From: Anthopleura xanthogrammica
Taxonomy: Eukaryota; Cnidaria; Anthozoa; Actiniaria; Actiniidae
Direction: 5' to 3'
Assembly: GCA_964019055.1 (NCBI GenBank)
Contig: OZ025214.1
Location: forward strand, 3,028,858 to 3,092,857
Length of the DNA: 64,000 bases
Part shown: piece after piece, positions 34,449 through 46,400 of the stretch
Layout of the letters: the number at the start of each line of letters is the position of its first letter
Numbering within the stretch: the stretch's first letter is position 1
Notes under the pieces: model-generated
The model's input: only the letters and a program-made list of their open reading frames with translations
Databases searched by the model: none
What the model was told of the DNA's origin: nothing
Made by a program: the position numbers and the translations under genes

Positions 34449-36578
34449 ATGGCAGATGAAGACGATGAAGACGTAATTTTTGAGAACTCCCCTCTTGAGA
34501 AGTATCTAAGGGAAGCAGGCTTTACCGAGATTGAGCCAGAAAAGTTTGATAGACCTGAGAAACCAGATGATGAATGCAAGCTGGAAGAAGTTGTTGAGCA
34601 AAGTAATTCTGGATTGAAAGGTTGGATGTTAAGCTTCAATGGAAGATTTTCATGTCTGGGTGCAGATAATTCGCTTTCAACAAGGAAAGATTATGCCACA
34701 GTAGTAATCAATTCAGGAACTCTGAGTGAAGATGATTACACTTTCCTTCATCAATTTGACCCTGAATTGTTTGACATTTCCGAAGAAGCTGAAGACATCA
34801 CAGGGCAAACACGAATGCTTTTTTTGTCTGATTGGACGCGTGAATGCATATTGAGCATTATATTTTTACTGTTGGCTGTATTTCTTGCTTCAAATTATTG
34901 GAATTATTTATGTGATTACAAAGGATCAAGTATTGGTGCATTGCTGGTGATATCCATATTAGGGTACTATGTGTGGAGCATGCATAGCCTCAGAGTTTTA
35001 CATCACAGAAATATGAAGATCTTGAAGGATTATACAAGTGAGGTTAAAACATTTGTAGCAGTATTCAGAAAGTCTGTCATGCTGATCCAGGAACTTGAGT
35101 TGATTTCCAAGGGTTATACATTAGTTGGACTTGGCATGCAAATTGGCTACCAACAGAAGGATGGTGAAGGGGAAAGTACGAGAGATATATATCCAAAGTT
35201 ACGTCAGAGTTTATGTGACAATGGAATGGACCTGCTCATGAGATCTTGTTCAACCATGGAAAAGATGTTTGTGGATATTCCTTTTGCCACAGAGGTTACT
35301 AGTGTTTTCACTTGTATATCATCCAATCCATTAATACAGTTTGGTTTAGGAGAGTGTGCTGAATCAGAAAAACTTTCTCTGCATTACTTGAAAATTCTTT
35401 TATCTGCTATTGCATCCCAGCAGTCAGAATTTTTGGGTCGCTTCCTTTTATCTTTATCTGAAAAAGCAAGATCAAGTGAAGTCCCCTTCGATGGGAAAAG
35501 CTTTGAGAGATTATTCTTAGGTTTTTATGATCAATTGGCAATGGTAACAAGAGACTTAAAATCGCTACAGTTAAGTTACCATCTCCATAAGAGCGCTTTG
35601 ACTTTTACAGGGGATAGTGAGTTACATCATGATACACCAAATAACAACCCCCAAAGCAAGTGGACACAGTACTATACATCTGTCCATAGCCTTGAGCTCC
35701 ACTTGAAAGCTTGTTTAACAAGGATGCAGTTTATGCACTCTTTTGTAACTACTGAAACTGAGAATGAATCCAAAGAACTTACAACATGCTCATCTTCAGA
35801 AGATTCTGATAAAGATAGAGACCTACACATGAATGAACTGGAGTATAACTACAACCTATTAAGAAATGAATTGGACAGTGCTATTTGTTGCTGGGAAGAA
35901 GGGTTCCATAGTCTAAAAATGATTTCTGGGGTACACAAATCTGAAACCATAACTACTGAAGAAGATGGTGATGCAAAAGAACAAATAGAGGAACATTCCA
36001 GTTCTGTGAATCAGTCAATGATGATGGAACCTGATGAAGTAATGGGAGATTGTGTATTTGAGGGATATACTGATTTTGATGATGATTCTGAATTTGACCA
36101 GAAAATACTAACTAGGGAGGAGCTAGAGAGAGAAAGCAGAAGTAGAGAGGAAAGCCAGCACCTTTTACTGGAACTGAGAAATGTGCTTTTAACTAAAGCT
36201 AAGGACCCATTGATAACAGAGGCAGGTTTTGTTAAACCAAGCAAAAAACAAAAGTACCAAGATGAAAATGGAACAGATCTATCTGAACCAAAAGATACTC
36301 AAACTGAATTTTTAGTTAATGGTTCTAAAATCAATGATAATTTTAAAGTGGATGGTGGTTTTGAGAAAGCACAAGTCAAATTTGGGGATCGAAGTATTAT
36401 GAAAGAAATTACTGGAGAAGGTATGAGAGAAAGTAAAGAACCATTAACAAAGACAAAGCAAGCTTTACCTTCTGGTCAGTGGTCCAGCAAGGCTTTTTCA
36501 ATGGCAATACAAGAAGCAGCCATCTCTAGAGGAACTGCTTTCATGGAGGAAAGTTATGGATCTAGTGACTCTGATTAA
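34449..36578 (+). CDS. VEZT: vezatin-like transmembrane protein (intronless)
   Basis: One open frame of 709 aa; the ATG at 34449 is the first in frame and gives the vezatin-type N terminus (DEDVIFENSPLEKYL). Two close hydrophobic stretches (about residues 132-150 and 159-177) are predicted membrane segments. A long helical region follows (about 185-480), with the motif-rich part KSVMLIQELELISKGYTLVG and QSEFLGRFLLSLS that corresponds to the myosin-binding region of the vezatin/Inp2 family. An acidic Ser-rich tail completes it. Length is near vertebrate vezatin (about 780). Family members sit at adherens junctions and link cadherin-catenin complexes to myosin VIIA. The missing introns are unusual because neighbouring genes are intron-rich; a retroposed or intron-lossy origin is possible. 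AATAAA at about 36733 is the likely poly(A) signal. Confidence 0.85.
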   Translation: MADEDDEDVIFENSPLEKYLREAGFTEIEPEKFDRPEKPDDECKLEEVVEQSNSGLKGWMLSFNGRFSCLGADNSLSTRKDYATVVINSGTLSEDDYTFLHQFDPELFDISEEAEDITGQTRMLFLSDWTRECILSIIFLLLAVFLASNYWNYLCDYKGSSIGALLVISILGYYVWSMHSLRVLHHRNMKILKDYTSEVKTFVAVFRKSVMLIQELELISKGYTLVGLGMQIGYQQKDGEGESTRDIYPKLRQSLCDNGMDLLMRSCSTMEKMFVDIPFATEVTSVFTCISSNPLIQFGLGECAESEKLSLHYLKILLSAIASQQSEFLGRFLLSLSEKARSSEVPFDGKSFERLFLGFYDQLAMVTRDLKSLQLSYHLHKSALTFTGDSELHHDTPNNNPQSKWTQYYTSVHSLELHLKACLTRMQFMHSFVTTETENESKELTTCSSSEDSDKDRDLHMNELEYNYNLLRNELDSAICCWEEGFHSLKMISGVHKSETITTEEDGDAKEQIEEHSSSVNQSMMMEPDEVMGDCVFEGYTDFDDDSEFDQKILTREELERESRSREESQHLLLELRNVLLTKAKDPLITEAGFVKPSKKQKYQDENGTDLSEPKDTQTEFLVNGSKINDNFKVDGGFEKAQVKFGDRSIMKEITGEGMRESKEPLTKTKQALPSGQWSSKAFSMAIQEAAISRGTAFMEESYGSSDSD

Positions 36579-36728
36579 TATAAATAGTGCATAGAAAACT
36601 CTAGTGATATTTTATAAAGTTGTCTGTCATTTATTAGTATGAAAGTTAAAGGTGTATATATGAAGGAAAATGTAACATAAACTTAAGAACTGGAACATTT
36701 ACTATCCTTTAGGTAATCTACAGGAAAG

Positions 36729-36739
36729 ATAAAATAAAG
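36729..36739 (+). terminator. poly(A) signal of vezatin gene
   Basis: AATAAA in GATAAAATAAAGAATT lies about 150 bases after the vezatin stop codon. Confidence 0.5.
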
Positions 36740-36815
36740 AATTGAAGGTGTTACATATTAGGTACAATATTGTAGTTGATTCAGAAAATAAAAAAATTGG
36801 AACAATACACAATGC

Positions 36816-36821
36816 TTTATT
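36816..36821 (-). terminator. poly(A) signal of CCDC172-like gene
   Basis: TTTATT on the plus strand (AATAAA on minus) lies 21 bases beyond the predicted stop of the converging gene. The two 3' ends face each other within about 100 bases. Confidence 0.55.
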
Positions 36822-36841
36822 TGGTACATTTGTTTTGTACA

Positions 36842-38741
36842 CTATTTTTTGTTTCTTTGCTTTGTATTCTCTACATATCTTTGTCTTTGTTTAGGATTGA
36901 TTTGGTAATAGGATTCCTATAAAGATTTAAAAGAGAATATTTCATAAGATTTTTAAGGAGCATGTATGCAAAAAAGAATAAAGAAGAAAAAAATCACCAA
37001 AGGCTAGTTATTGCCTTCACAAACATCTAGCTATTTCATGACCTAACAGACAATCAAAGGCACTTACCTTACTTTGCTGTTGCTGCAAATGCTTTTGCTT
37101 CTGCAGCTCTTTCTTTAAATAGATTTGTTGAAGCTCCTTCAATTCTTGTGTTAAAGCTTCACAAATTCCCTCCATACTTCCATCCTTAGCTGCTTCTAGT
37201 TCTGCACTCAATCTTTATTTTGATTGAATGCATTTGTAATAAAATTGATATCAGTTTCTTGGTTCTAATCAATTCTCATAAGTTTATTACATCATAGGTA
37301 GACACACCTTCTAAATTCTGGATCATTTTGTGGTTTCTTGGAAATCGTTTCTTTTTCCTTTTCCAGTGCTGCAGTTTCGTTTTTAGAATTTTCATAAGTA
37401 TTGGCGAGGTCTAAAACATCAATAATATTGACATATATTGGATGTAAGGCATAATTGAAATACTCATCCATTTCTGATGTTGTATTGTTGACTAAAAGCT
37501 AGAAACAAATTAACCAAATACCCTTTTTTTGTTTACTGAGTTCCTTTACGAGATGTGACCATTTGTCCCTTTCTTCTCTGAGTGTTAAGATTTGCTTTTC
37601 TTGTGCTTTCAGAACTTCCACATCTATTAGAAAATATATAAATGAATAATCGGACAGCGAACTGTCATTTGCCCTAAACCATTAAAAGTATAGCCAATCA
37701 GAAAGCAGGAAAGCCATTGTATGTTTGACTTTTCCTTCCAGCATCTTCCTTTATCTTTAGCCTAGTTTACATTATTTCGATATGCATGAACTATCTTGTA
37801 CTCCCATTTTCTGTCATAATAAGATAACCTTTGTTTCCCATTTTCCCTTTTATATTGCTTACCTTTGCAAATGTCTTCCTTTTCTTTTCTGAGAGATGCA
37901 ACTTTACTTCTTGACGTCTCGTCTCTCTTCATTTTTCCATTACCAGAAAGATCGTGGTATAACATAAATGTCTCAACAGCCAAAATGAATTTATTCCTGA
38001 AATGAAATAAAATGAAATGAAAAATGAGCAAATTTTGTAACCGTTTCTATAATTACTATAATGACCTACTATGATTACCTTTCACTTTCTGACTCCTCTT
38101 TAACCATTTTCTATAAAAAGTTAGCAAGAATAAAATGTTAAGTGCGAACGCAAAATTTAAGGGCTTAACTTCTAACCCCAGGGCAAGCTCAGCTTATATT
38201 GCTTACGAGTTCTTGTTGATGTTTTATGTTGCTTTTCTCCAGCTCTTTCTTTTGCTCGTCTGTGACATTTTTCTTTATTCGTAACGATTTCAGCTTTTCT
38301 TCTTCCTCTGCCAAACGCTGGTTTTTCAACACTACACTTCCCTGTAATGATTTTAGTTCATCTTCCGCGTCCCGTATCTGGAGTTGAATCGTTTGGATGT
38401 CCTCGTTAACTGAAGGTTCAATGATCAGAAAAAGTTTTTGAGCTTAGCTCAGTCAAAAACTGCTGACTATTTGAATGTCAAGTTATGCCGTCGATAAGAG
38501 CAAGATTATTCACGGACTAGTCGATTTAAAAGTATTCAAAAATTTCATCTAAGCCGTTGAAAATCCGATTATATTGTGTCTTCTATTCTATTTCCGCCCT
38601 AATATCTCCCTCGTGATCATATGAGTGAGCTTACGTATATTGAGTCATTTTGGACTTACTAGAACGCAGTCTTGAAAATCTTTCACGAACACACTCTTCG
38701 GAATAAAGAATTTGTTTAAAAAGGTCATTTAAAACACTCAT
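36842..38741 (-). CDS. CCDC172: coiled-coil protein, CCDC172-like
   Basis: Exons: 38741-38660, 38409-38207, 38110-38079, 37996-37863, 37623-37522, 37410-37308, 37212-37068 and 36916-36842. All are GT-AG and in phase, 876 nt or 291 aa. The protein is almost wholly charged heptad-like sequence with no membrane segment. The N terminus MSVLNDLFKQILYSEECV and the C-terminal block MEGICEALTQELKELQQ resemble, from memory, vertebrate CCDC172 (258 aa, testis-enriched, linked to TEKT2). That assignment is moderate; another coiled-coil family is possible. The last exon is the least certain. It has a good acceptor (CTTTATAG) and a poly(A) signal just after it. Reading through the strong GTAAGTG donor at 37067 would instead give a stop at 37017. 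Confidence 0.65.
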
Positions 38742-38905
38742 TTTGAAACCTTTTTATTTACATTTTCACCAACTTTCTTTCTTTTCCTTCTTTTCTATTT
38801 TTGCCAGATCAGACGCGCGCGCGCGCACGTACGTTTTGGCGGGAATCATATAAACCGGAAGTATTACTGATGGGGCTTTAAATTGACGCACTTCCGGTCA
38901 CCCGA
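38742..38905 (-). promoter_or_regulatory. promoter region with E2F and paired ETS motifs
   Basis: Upstream of the coiled-coil gene there is TTTTGGCGGGAA (about 38834-38845, E2F-like), CCGGAAGT (about 38855, ETS-like) and the oppositely oriented CACTTCCGG (about 38889). A GCGCGCGCGC run lies near 38815. No TATA box is visible. This is typical of a TATA-less housekeeping or ciliated-cell promoter. Motif calls rest on consensus only. Confidence 0.5.
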
Positions 38906-40433
38906 AATCGTTCCGCACGGAAATTTGACATCCATTTATTAAATTATCTCTAAAAACAATCAGAATACATGCTAGGAAATACCTTACAGTCTAAGTATGG
39001 TTTAATACAGAGTAGGTTGTCACTACCTAAAATAATTGTGCATCAACGGTCTAAATGATAAAGATGAACACTGATAGCTTTGTGTGAATTTTTTAAATTA
39101 TATTTTAGGAGGAAAGAATAAAACATCTAAACACACTGGAGTCAATAGCCACATCATGTAATGACTTGATATTCTTGTGAAGATGAAGGCAGTGAAAATT
39201 GATTTAATCAGCAGAAACATTATTGCACATCTATTAGATGTGTAATAAGTGTGTACATAAGAAATTAAAAACATAAATGCTTAAAATTCAGGTCTTTAAA
39301 TATAAAGACCCATAAATATTTTTTCACCAATTTGGATTTTAGTTGAACCCTTTTAGTTATTTCACAATAAACACATATTTTGTTAGATGGTTTCAATTGA
39401 AGGAATACCTAAAAAACTAAATATTTTAAAATGTTACAAGTCAAAACTCATCCCAATGATGCAATTTCCTGTAAATTGTTATTGTCAGCTCTGTATTTTT
39501 ATTAAATTCAAGGGTTAAATTCGAATTTTTAGAATCTTTAGTTATAATATGGCTTTCTAACACTTAAAACTCTTATGTATTTAGGGTCGTATTTAGGATC
39601 GCTTTTTATGTAACTATTAAGAAGTATTTCCCAAAATAGGGAAAAGCCTTAAGAAGCATGTGATTATGGGTACTTATAAAGACAACAAAAAAAAATTTTT
39701 TTTTAAGATGAAACTTTACCAATTAAGGCTAATTCAATTTTCTCTATTTTAGTCAAACAAAGACACAACCATGCTTGAAAATAATAAAGATATAAATCAT
39801 TTATAGAAACAATTTACTTTCAGTAATCAACTCATACATACACGAAGAAGACTTTGAAACCTCCTAGGTTTACATATTAGAATTACATGGATTTTAATCA
39901 GAAGTTTATATCCATCTACTATAATGATATATAAAACTATTATAAGCTACTAATTTTTTGATTACAACATATTTTCTCTATAAGTTAGTTAAAATTTCCT
40001 TACTAGAAATGATACTAAATATGAAGGTTTTTTTTACTTTTAGATTCTAAATTCAATATTTGTAATGTATTTTATGTACATTGAATATCTGAGATTCAAA
40101 AAATAAATATCGATTTATTTTCCAAAGCACGATTCTGAATTTTTTTCATCATAATATACAATATTGTAAAAAAATGAATACATTTGGACAAGCTTTGTCA
40201 TTTCTTACATATACAAGCATTGGCAATTATGGATGTTCAGCTCATTTCAAAAATGTCTCAATCAAAAAAAAATCAAATTTAAAGCTAAAGAATTTACAAA
40301 CTTACTACAATAAAGTTTATTGTATTGTATTGTATTGTACTACAAAGCACAATAAGCTGAGCATTTTTTTTTTATTCTAATCAGACTTGAACTAAATAAT
40401 GGATGTGCATTGATGCAGCCTGCTGTTGTCGGC
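38906..40433. other. AT-rich intergenic region, nothing clear
   Basis: About 1.5 kb of AT-rich DNA with short A and T runs and a short (TGTAT)n stretch at about 40320-40340. No convincing exon, repeat family or RNA gene is seen. Confidence 0.6.
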
Positions 40434-40439
40434 TTTATT
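40434..40439 (-). terminator. poly(A) signal of SH2-C1 gene
   Basis: TTTATT on plus gives AATAAA on minus 12 bases past the stop. A second TTTATT at 40371-40376 is the more usual distance away, so either may serve. Confidence 0.4.
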
Positions 40440-40451
40440 AGTAGAAAATTC

Positions 40452-41825
40452 TTATAACTGTAGGTAAGTTGCATCCATAGTCTTGACCAGCAAAGCAAAT
40501 GGAACCACAGAAGACATTTGATTTGTCACCCAGTAAATAGTCTCTTTCTTGAAATAAGGATCTATCTCTTCTTTAGAGCCAGCTCTACCCATCAACCTGT
40601 AAGAGTAAGGCTGGATGTAAACTTGTAGAACAACTTGACCTGCCCTTCGTTCATCTGTTTCTGGATCACTGTACTTGGTGGCTGGAGAGTCCAGGTCAGC
40701 ACAAATAATGGAGGGAGTAAATTTTGTCAGAGGTTTGGGCATTTCATCAGAATTCTCAGTCTCAGCTCCAAACATGGTTTCCAGAACATCTGTGATTTTA
40801 TCAGCACTTAAGGACAAGAATGCCATATTCCATGAAGATATATTTTCTGTAGAGGTTCTACCAGAACCCATAAATTGAAACCTGCACCACCCCATCGGCA
40901 TAGAGTATTCTCTTGGGGGATCCCCTTGTTTGTAAAGTGGAGTTTCAACTTCTTGACAACAGTTACTGCAGTAGCATGGGTTTAGGGCCTTTACATTAAA
41001 TAATGAGACAGGGATGTTGAGAAAATTAAGAAAGTGCACACAACCCTCCTGGTAATAACATTGAGTGCTGAAGGTTTCTGCAGAAATGCTATCTTGAGGC
41101 AAGCCTGCTATGCTGCCTTTCTTTCTAGGTTTTTCCTTTTCCTCTGGCTTCTTGCATTCCTTTTTGGCATCTTTACTGCACTTTTGATGAACATTCATCC
41201 CACAAACATCACATCTCATTCCTTGCCCTTTGAGTCCCCACATAAATCCTCCACAAATATCACACCATTTTGGTTGCTTGTAGTCATAAATCTTGAAGGA
41301 ATGAATCTTAGTTTTCTCTGCGAATTTCTTTTCTTGCTTTTCCGATTGAGCTTCATCGACATATCGAAGCATCTCCAATATATCAACTACCAAGTCTACA
41401 AGCTTGTCGTATTTCTTCTCTTTGTCTTCTTTGCTCGTAGAGTACTTCCCGTTCGAATGGAATAAACGGTAGTGTTCGACTTTACCGCCATAAGTTAAAG
41501 ATAAACTATAATCACCTATTGCGGAAAGGCTTTCCCGGACAAGAAATCTTCCATTTGCAGGATCAACAGAACCGCCAATGAGAAGCTCATTTACTTTTTC
41601 CCTGGAGATCTTGCCATGAAACTCTTCTTCAAAGAAATATGGCCTGTTGGGAACAGGACTCATGCAAGCAAGACGAATCGGTTCGGGAGGAGCCGAGTCT
41701 TGGAGAGCAGCAAGCATCTTCTTGGGCCAGTTTTCATCGGGAGAGGTTTTTGACGAAGTAAGAGAATGAGTATCACAATAAGTGTGCTGGTCACTCGAAT
41801 ACTTAAGTGAATTATTGTCCGCCAT
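40452..41825 (-). CDS. SH2-C1 protein with ART-like C-terminal module
   Basis: A single exon of 457 aa. The ATG at 41825 (AATATGG context) is preferred to an upstream in-frame ATG at 41891. An SH2 domain spans about residues 69-155 with FLVRES and the phosphotyrosine-binding R97. A C1 domain spans 175-224 and fits HX12CX2CX13CX2CX4HX2CX7C exactly, so it should bind zinc and perhaps diacylglycerol. A basic linker leads to a C-terminal module (about 255-457) with paired cysteines (C284, C286, C289, C290), GDPPREYSMPMGWCRF, then QVVLQVYIQPYSY and IDPYFKKETIYWVT. This resembles modules in many uncharacterised invertebrate proteins with a PARP/ART-like fold, but the usual WH(V)A(Y)HGT stretch reads WNMAFLSLS here, so catalysis is doubtful. 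SH2-C1 pairing recalls chimaerins, but there is no RhoGAP domain. No human ortholog is recognised. Confidence 0.85.
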   Translation of the reverse strand: MADNNSLKYSSDQHTYCDTHSLTSSKTSPDENWPKKMLAALQDSAPPEPIRLACMSPVPNRPYFFEEEFHGKISREKVNELLIGGSVDPANGRFLVRESLSAIGDYSLSLTYGGKVEHYRLFHSNGKYSTSKEDKEKKYDKLVDLVVDILEMLRYVDEAQSEKQEKKFAEKTKIHSFKIYDYKQPKWCDICGGFMWGLKGQGMRCDVCGMNVHQKCSKDAKKECKKPEEKEKPRKKGSIAGLPQDSISAETFSTQCYYQEGCVHFLNFLNIPVSLFNVKALNPCYCSNCCQEVETPLYKQGDPPREYSMPMGWCRFQFMGSGRTSTENISSWNMAFLSLSADKITDVLETMFGAETENSDEMPKPLTKFTPSIICADLDSPATKYSDPETDERRAGQVVLQVYIQPYSYRLMGRAGSKEEIDPYFKKETIYWVTNQMSSVVPFALLVKTMDATYLQL

Positions 41826-43402
41826 ATTGAGAGGGGACACACGTACGTTCAGCATTTGTGAGACTGCTACAAATAGATGAAAGAGTCTCAAGAATCAAGG
41901 CTCAGTAACAAGATAATCGATATAGTATATTTTCTACTGAAGGAGACACAAGTTGAGTCCAAAGTTCCAGAGATCTAACAGTGGTGGTCTTTCAGAAGCA
42001 CTCCATTTTACATATTTTCATGCCTAAGTCCTTTGCGAACCAAGAACGGACAGTGTTGACAGACCACGTCTCGTGGTGCGATCTAATGATCTACAAAACT
42101 TTTAAACACCAAGTACCTCTGAAATCTCCCAAAACCACTAAAACAGGCTGATGGATGTCTAGTGTCCAGCGATAAACTGAGTGATTACTACACTATCTCT
42201 TACTTCAAAGCCCCACTTCCGTAGGGATTGACACAGGAAGATGACTCTTTACGAGGCCCCAAATGAACAACGGCAGAAGGGGGCGTGCTTTTCTTCGACG
42301 TAATAGGATGCATAATGAGCAGTTTGTTGCAACCAATCAAAAATTAATACTGTCCCCTCAGGCGACCATCGAGAATGTGTTCGTTCGGTCTTATTTATAT
42401 TAGGCGCGGTTACAAATAAATGGATAAAAATAACCATTTTCCTCCCTTCTAGTGACATCAAATTAATTACAAGCTTAAAGCAATTTTATTTTATTTCCCT
42501 TTTAAATTTTCGTGTGAAAATAGCATGATATTTAACGGTAGACCTCAGGGCATGTCAGTGAATTCTTGGCGAAAGACCATTAGTACAAATGAATAAAAAC
42601 AAAACTCAGAGTATTTAGAAGCTAAATTTTTTTCTTATTTTATACAATACCATGGCAACGTTTATTTTTATTCCTATCCGTTCTCTAGGCGCCGCTTTTG
42701 ATTAATATTAACAAACCCATCAGAAAAAGAGTTTCCTACAGTTAAAAGGTTGTTAAGTTGTCTTGATCGCCACAATCACCAAAATTACTAAAGGCAGTTT
42801 GTTATCATACAAATTTATGCATACGCTATCCAGGTGCTTTGAAACCTTCTTTGCTGGAGATCGGTGGTTAGCCTTTGAATGCGAACCGTTAGTAGACTTA
42901 ATCATTAAACGGCAGAAAATGAGTTTCGTTTTATTGCCATGTCAAAGCCGAGGTGATGAAACTGATGAAATTATCCATATTGAAATATTCCCCTCCAATT
43001 ATCTTTTCAGCTGGATTGACAGACAACATGAATGTTTGGTTGTCATGGTTTTGGGAAGCAGATGGGCAATTGTTGGGGGGTGGAGGAGGCGGGGGTGGAG
43101 GGGGGTGGTAGAAGGGAGTGACTGGGGTGTTGGGTTCCCTGTGGTCCGGTGAACCGTGAGGGACAAGACGAGGGATTTGTTTTCCAAAAAGACAAACTAA
43201 GCAACGAGTTTCGTGAATATTTTTGAAAATATAAGCTTATAAATAAGCATATTTACAAGAAATATCAATCCTTTGAATGGATTAAATTCGTCAGCTTTCA
43301 GTTCATTCCAGATCGAAGCAAGCATTTTGATTCAAACAATCCCAGAACAGTCTTTATTTGGTTGTTTGTTTATAAGCTCCAGAGCTTTACTCTGAATTAA
43401 AA
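41826..43402. other. divergent intergenic region, SH2-C1 and WD40 genes
   Basis: The start codons of the SH2-C1 gene (minus) and WD40 gene (plus) are divergent and about 1.6 kb apart, so both promoters should lie here. A strong G-rich stretch (about 43071-43112, GGTGGAGGAGGCGGGGG) is the only obvious feature. The open frames seen here have no protein character. Confidence 0.5.
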
Positions 43403-46400
43403 ATGTCGGCGGGCAGAAAAAGGCTGGAGGACGCTTTACAAGTGGGAAAACAAATCGAAAACAACCAAAACAACGGGTAAACTAGAATAACATGTAGTTG
43501 TGAAGGTGATAGAATTATTGTTATTGTTAATTAATAAAAGTGTGAAGTTTTGAGTCCATTGTGCAGTCTACTTATCATCACGTCACACTTGTCAGTTGTC
43601 AGGTACATGGGTACATGTACATCCTTGATTTTTGCGACACAACTTTTCTAAAATGAAAGTGTACTTTGAATGATTTAAGATTTGTGAGTTAAACGTCTCC
43701 TGTCTTTGTCTCTGTCTGAAAGGTCACCACCATCTGAAGCTCATGGTCTACCAAAGGTATCATCCATCAAGGATTTGGATTTTGGAGACATAATGGGAGT
43801 GTTCAGTGTTCACTTGTCACAGAATGCACAGTTTCTTGCTGCTGGGTGTGGTAATGGTGCAGTACAGGTAAAGAAATATAACACTGTGTGCATTGATATA
43901 ATGATGCACAGAATGGATCAATATTGATATCCACCTAATCATCACATGCATGCAAGTAGGGTTTTATGTTTTTTTTTAACTTACAGATCAAATTAGAATT
44001 TAGCATGAATTTAGCATTCTGGGTTTAGCAGATGGAGAAAATTGGGGAACTTGGATAATTTAATCCCTCAAATCCAAAATGAATCGGCTCTTGAAGAGAG
44101 CACAGAGAAAAAATATGTTTAAGTAAGAAATCTGTAAGTTACAGTGTAGCTATAGTCATATCCTGAGAAGCATGGGTGGCATGCTATGCCGATCTTTGAT
44201 TTCGTCATCATATATGTGTGAGCAGAGTTGTTCGTTGGTTCTCTCTATAGCTGTAATTGAGGGTTTTTCTTTGGGTTTTCCAGTTTCTTTTCCTCTGCAA
44301 AAATTTCTAAATTCTAATTTGATCATGGAACTATGGCCCAAGGTGTTTTAGCCTGAATTGAAGTTTTGACATTTGGCCAGGAAACAGAGAAGACATTGAT
44401 GTTTTTTTATGAACATCTTTTCTGAAGTGTATAAAAAGATCTGACTGTTGTCAGGCTCTCAAGGAAACATCTTGAAGAATTATCACTTGTCAACATACCA
44501 TTTCATGTCATACAATGTCTAATACTGCAAGGCTCTTGCTTGAGCCATCAAGAAAATGTTTTAATATACAGATTTCAGAGATGACATGGTTTTTAATAAA
44601 AGCCATGCAGGGGAGATGGGGGGGAGCTTTAGGAATATGCTGACAGTCTTCCCCTTTCCATGCCAATTGTTCACAATTGTGTCAATTTAAGATATAATGC
44701 CTTTTCAGTGTACTTTAGCCTCTATAACTATTAGTCATTAAGGTTGGCTAATAATAAAAAATTTGTTGCACACTTCCTGCAACTTCAGTCCTTTTGTGTT
44801 TTATGACAATTACAGTGTCAAACACAGCTGACTTCCTTTTCAGGATGTAAATTGTAGTTTTTTTCTCCTGAAGAAAATGTCAGCACCAAATTAAGATGCA
44901 TGACTAACCAGGAAAAAGGAGTCAATGTTTATAGGGTTCTGAAGTTTCTTGAAGCTCTGTTGTCTTTTCTATATCCATGTGTTAGTTTCAAGCAAATAAC
45001 TAATTTTTAAATGATTGCATTAGGTGTATTCTCTAGAAACAGGAAAGAAGAGACGTCCCTTGAAGCATGGCTCACTTTATGGACTTCCTGTCACAACTGT
45101 TAAATTCCTGCCATACAAAGATGACAAGCTTATGTCAACATGTAATAATCCTCTTTCACAATAATTCATATCACCATATTGTCATTTATTCTGACTTTGA
45201 TTTGATGTCGAGACTTCTTTGTTGATAATTTCTTTGGTATAACATTGAAAATTTCATATTTATGCTCCAGGACAAACATCGATTAACAAATTTGGTTCCA
45301 TTTTGGCAGCCCTTAGGCCCAATTCAAACGTTGATCTTCTCATGAGCCGAACTTAATGACATACCATAAGCATCTCCCTCTTATCTCCTCCCCCCCCCCC
45401 CCACACACACACTTATTACTGGCAATAGATAAACTGTCAGTGGGAAGGGGGTCACAATAATCCTATGGCATCATAAGTCCCATGAGACTTGTAGTTGAAT
45501 TTAATGTTATGATCTATATATACCGGCAAATATTGACTTCTATCATTGTATGGCTTGTTCTTCAAAGAGTTCTGACAACTGCATATGATTATAAGGTATT
45601 TAGTAGTTCCTCCATCATGATCATAATGCATGGCTTTTATTAATTTCTAGCATCTGATGGTACAATAACATGTTGGGATCTTAATGGTTGGTGTCCTTTA
45701 AGGAGTGTTGATGAGATCCACAATGAGATTAGTGCCCTTGATTTCTCACACGATGGCAAGATATTTGCAACTGCTGGAAAAGTAGGATCAAAATTTATAT
45801 TTAGTTTCATTGATAATCATTATAAAACTAATACCAATAATATTATTGTATGAGATGATAATTCTCAGAAAAACAAAATCATTATTCCCCCCCCCCCTCT
45901 GTGCATAGAAGAAAAATCTTAGATCCCTAAAAAAAGTCATCATAATTTTTGCCATTATATAGTTATGTTAGTAATTCATTACTAATGAATAATTAGTACC
46001 GCACCACAGGAAACCCAATTAATTACATTATTGATATACAGGATCACAATGTCAGGGTGTATGATACTGAAACAATGAAGATGAAAATACTCTTTGCGGG
46101 TGCAGAGGTCACTGAAAGAGCAATGTAAGTTATTCAATTTTGTGTAGTACCTGCAGTACTCTTAAGACCAGCCTTGATCTTTGGCAGGCAGGCTGGTTCT
46201 GCAGTCTCTTATGCGACATCATTTAACATGTACATTTTACTACGCACAACTGACATTTGCATGATGACCCTAAGGAAGTAGCAGGGTCCAAAAACAAGGA
46301 AGATTCTTGGGATAAGGATTATTTTCCTTAATTTAATCATCAAGAATTTCTTGAATCATAGAGATTTGGATGTGGTTAAACCTGAAAGTGGACATGGAAG

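Noticed and set aside
42763..43152. 129-codon plus-strand frame upstream of the WD40 gene
   Set aside because: No recognisable motif; it ends in Gly/Trp/Arg runs from a G-rich tract. Probably chance.
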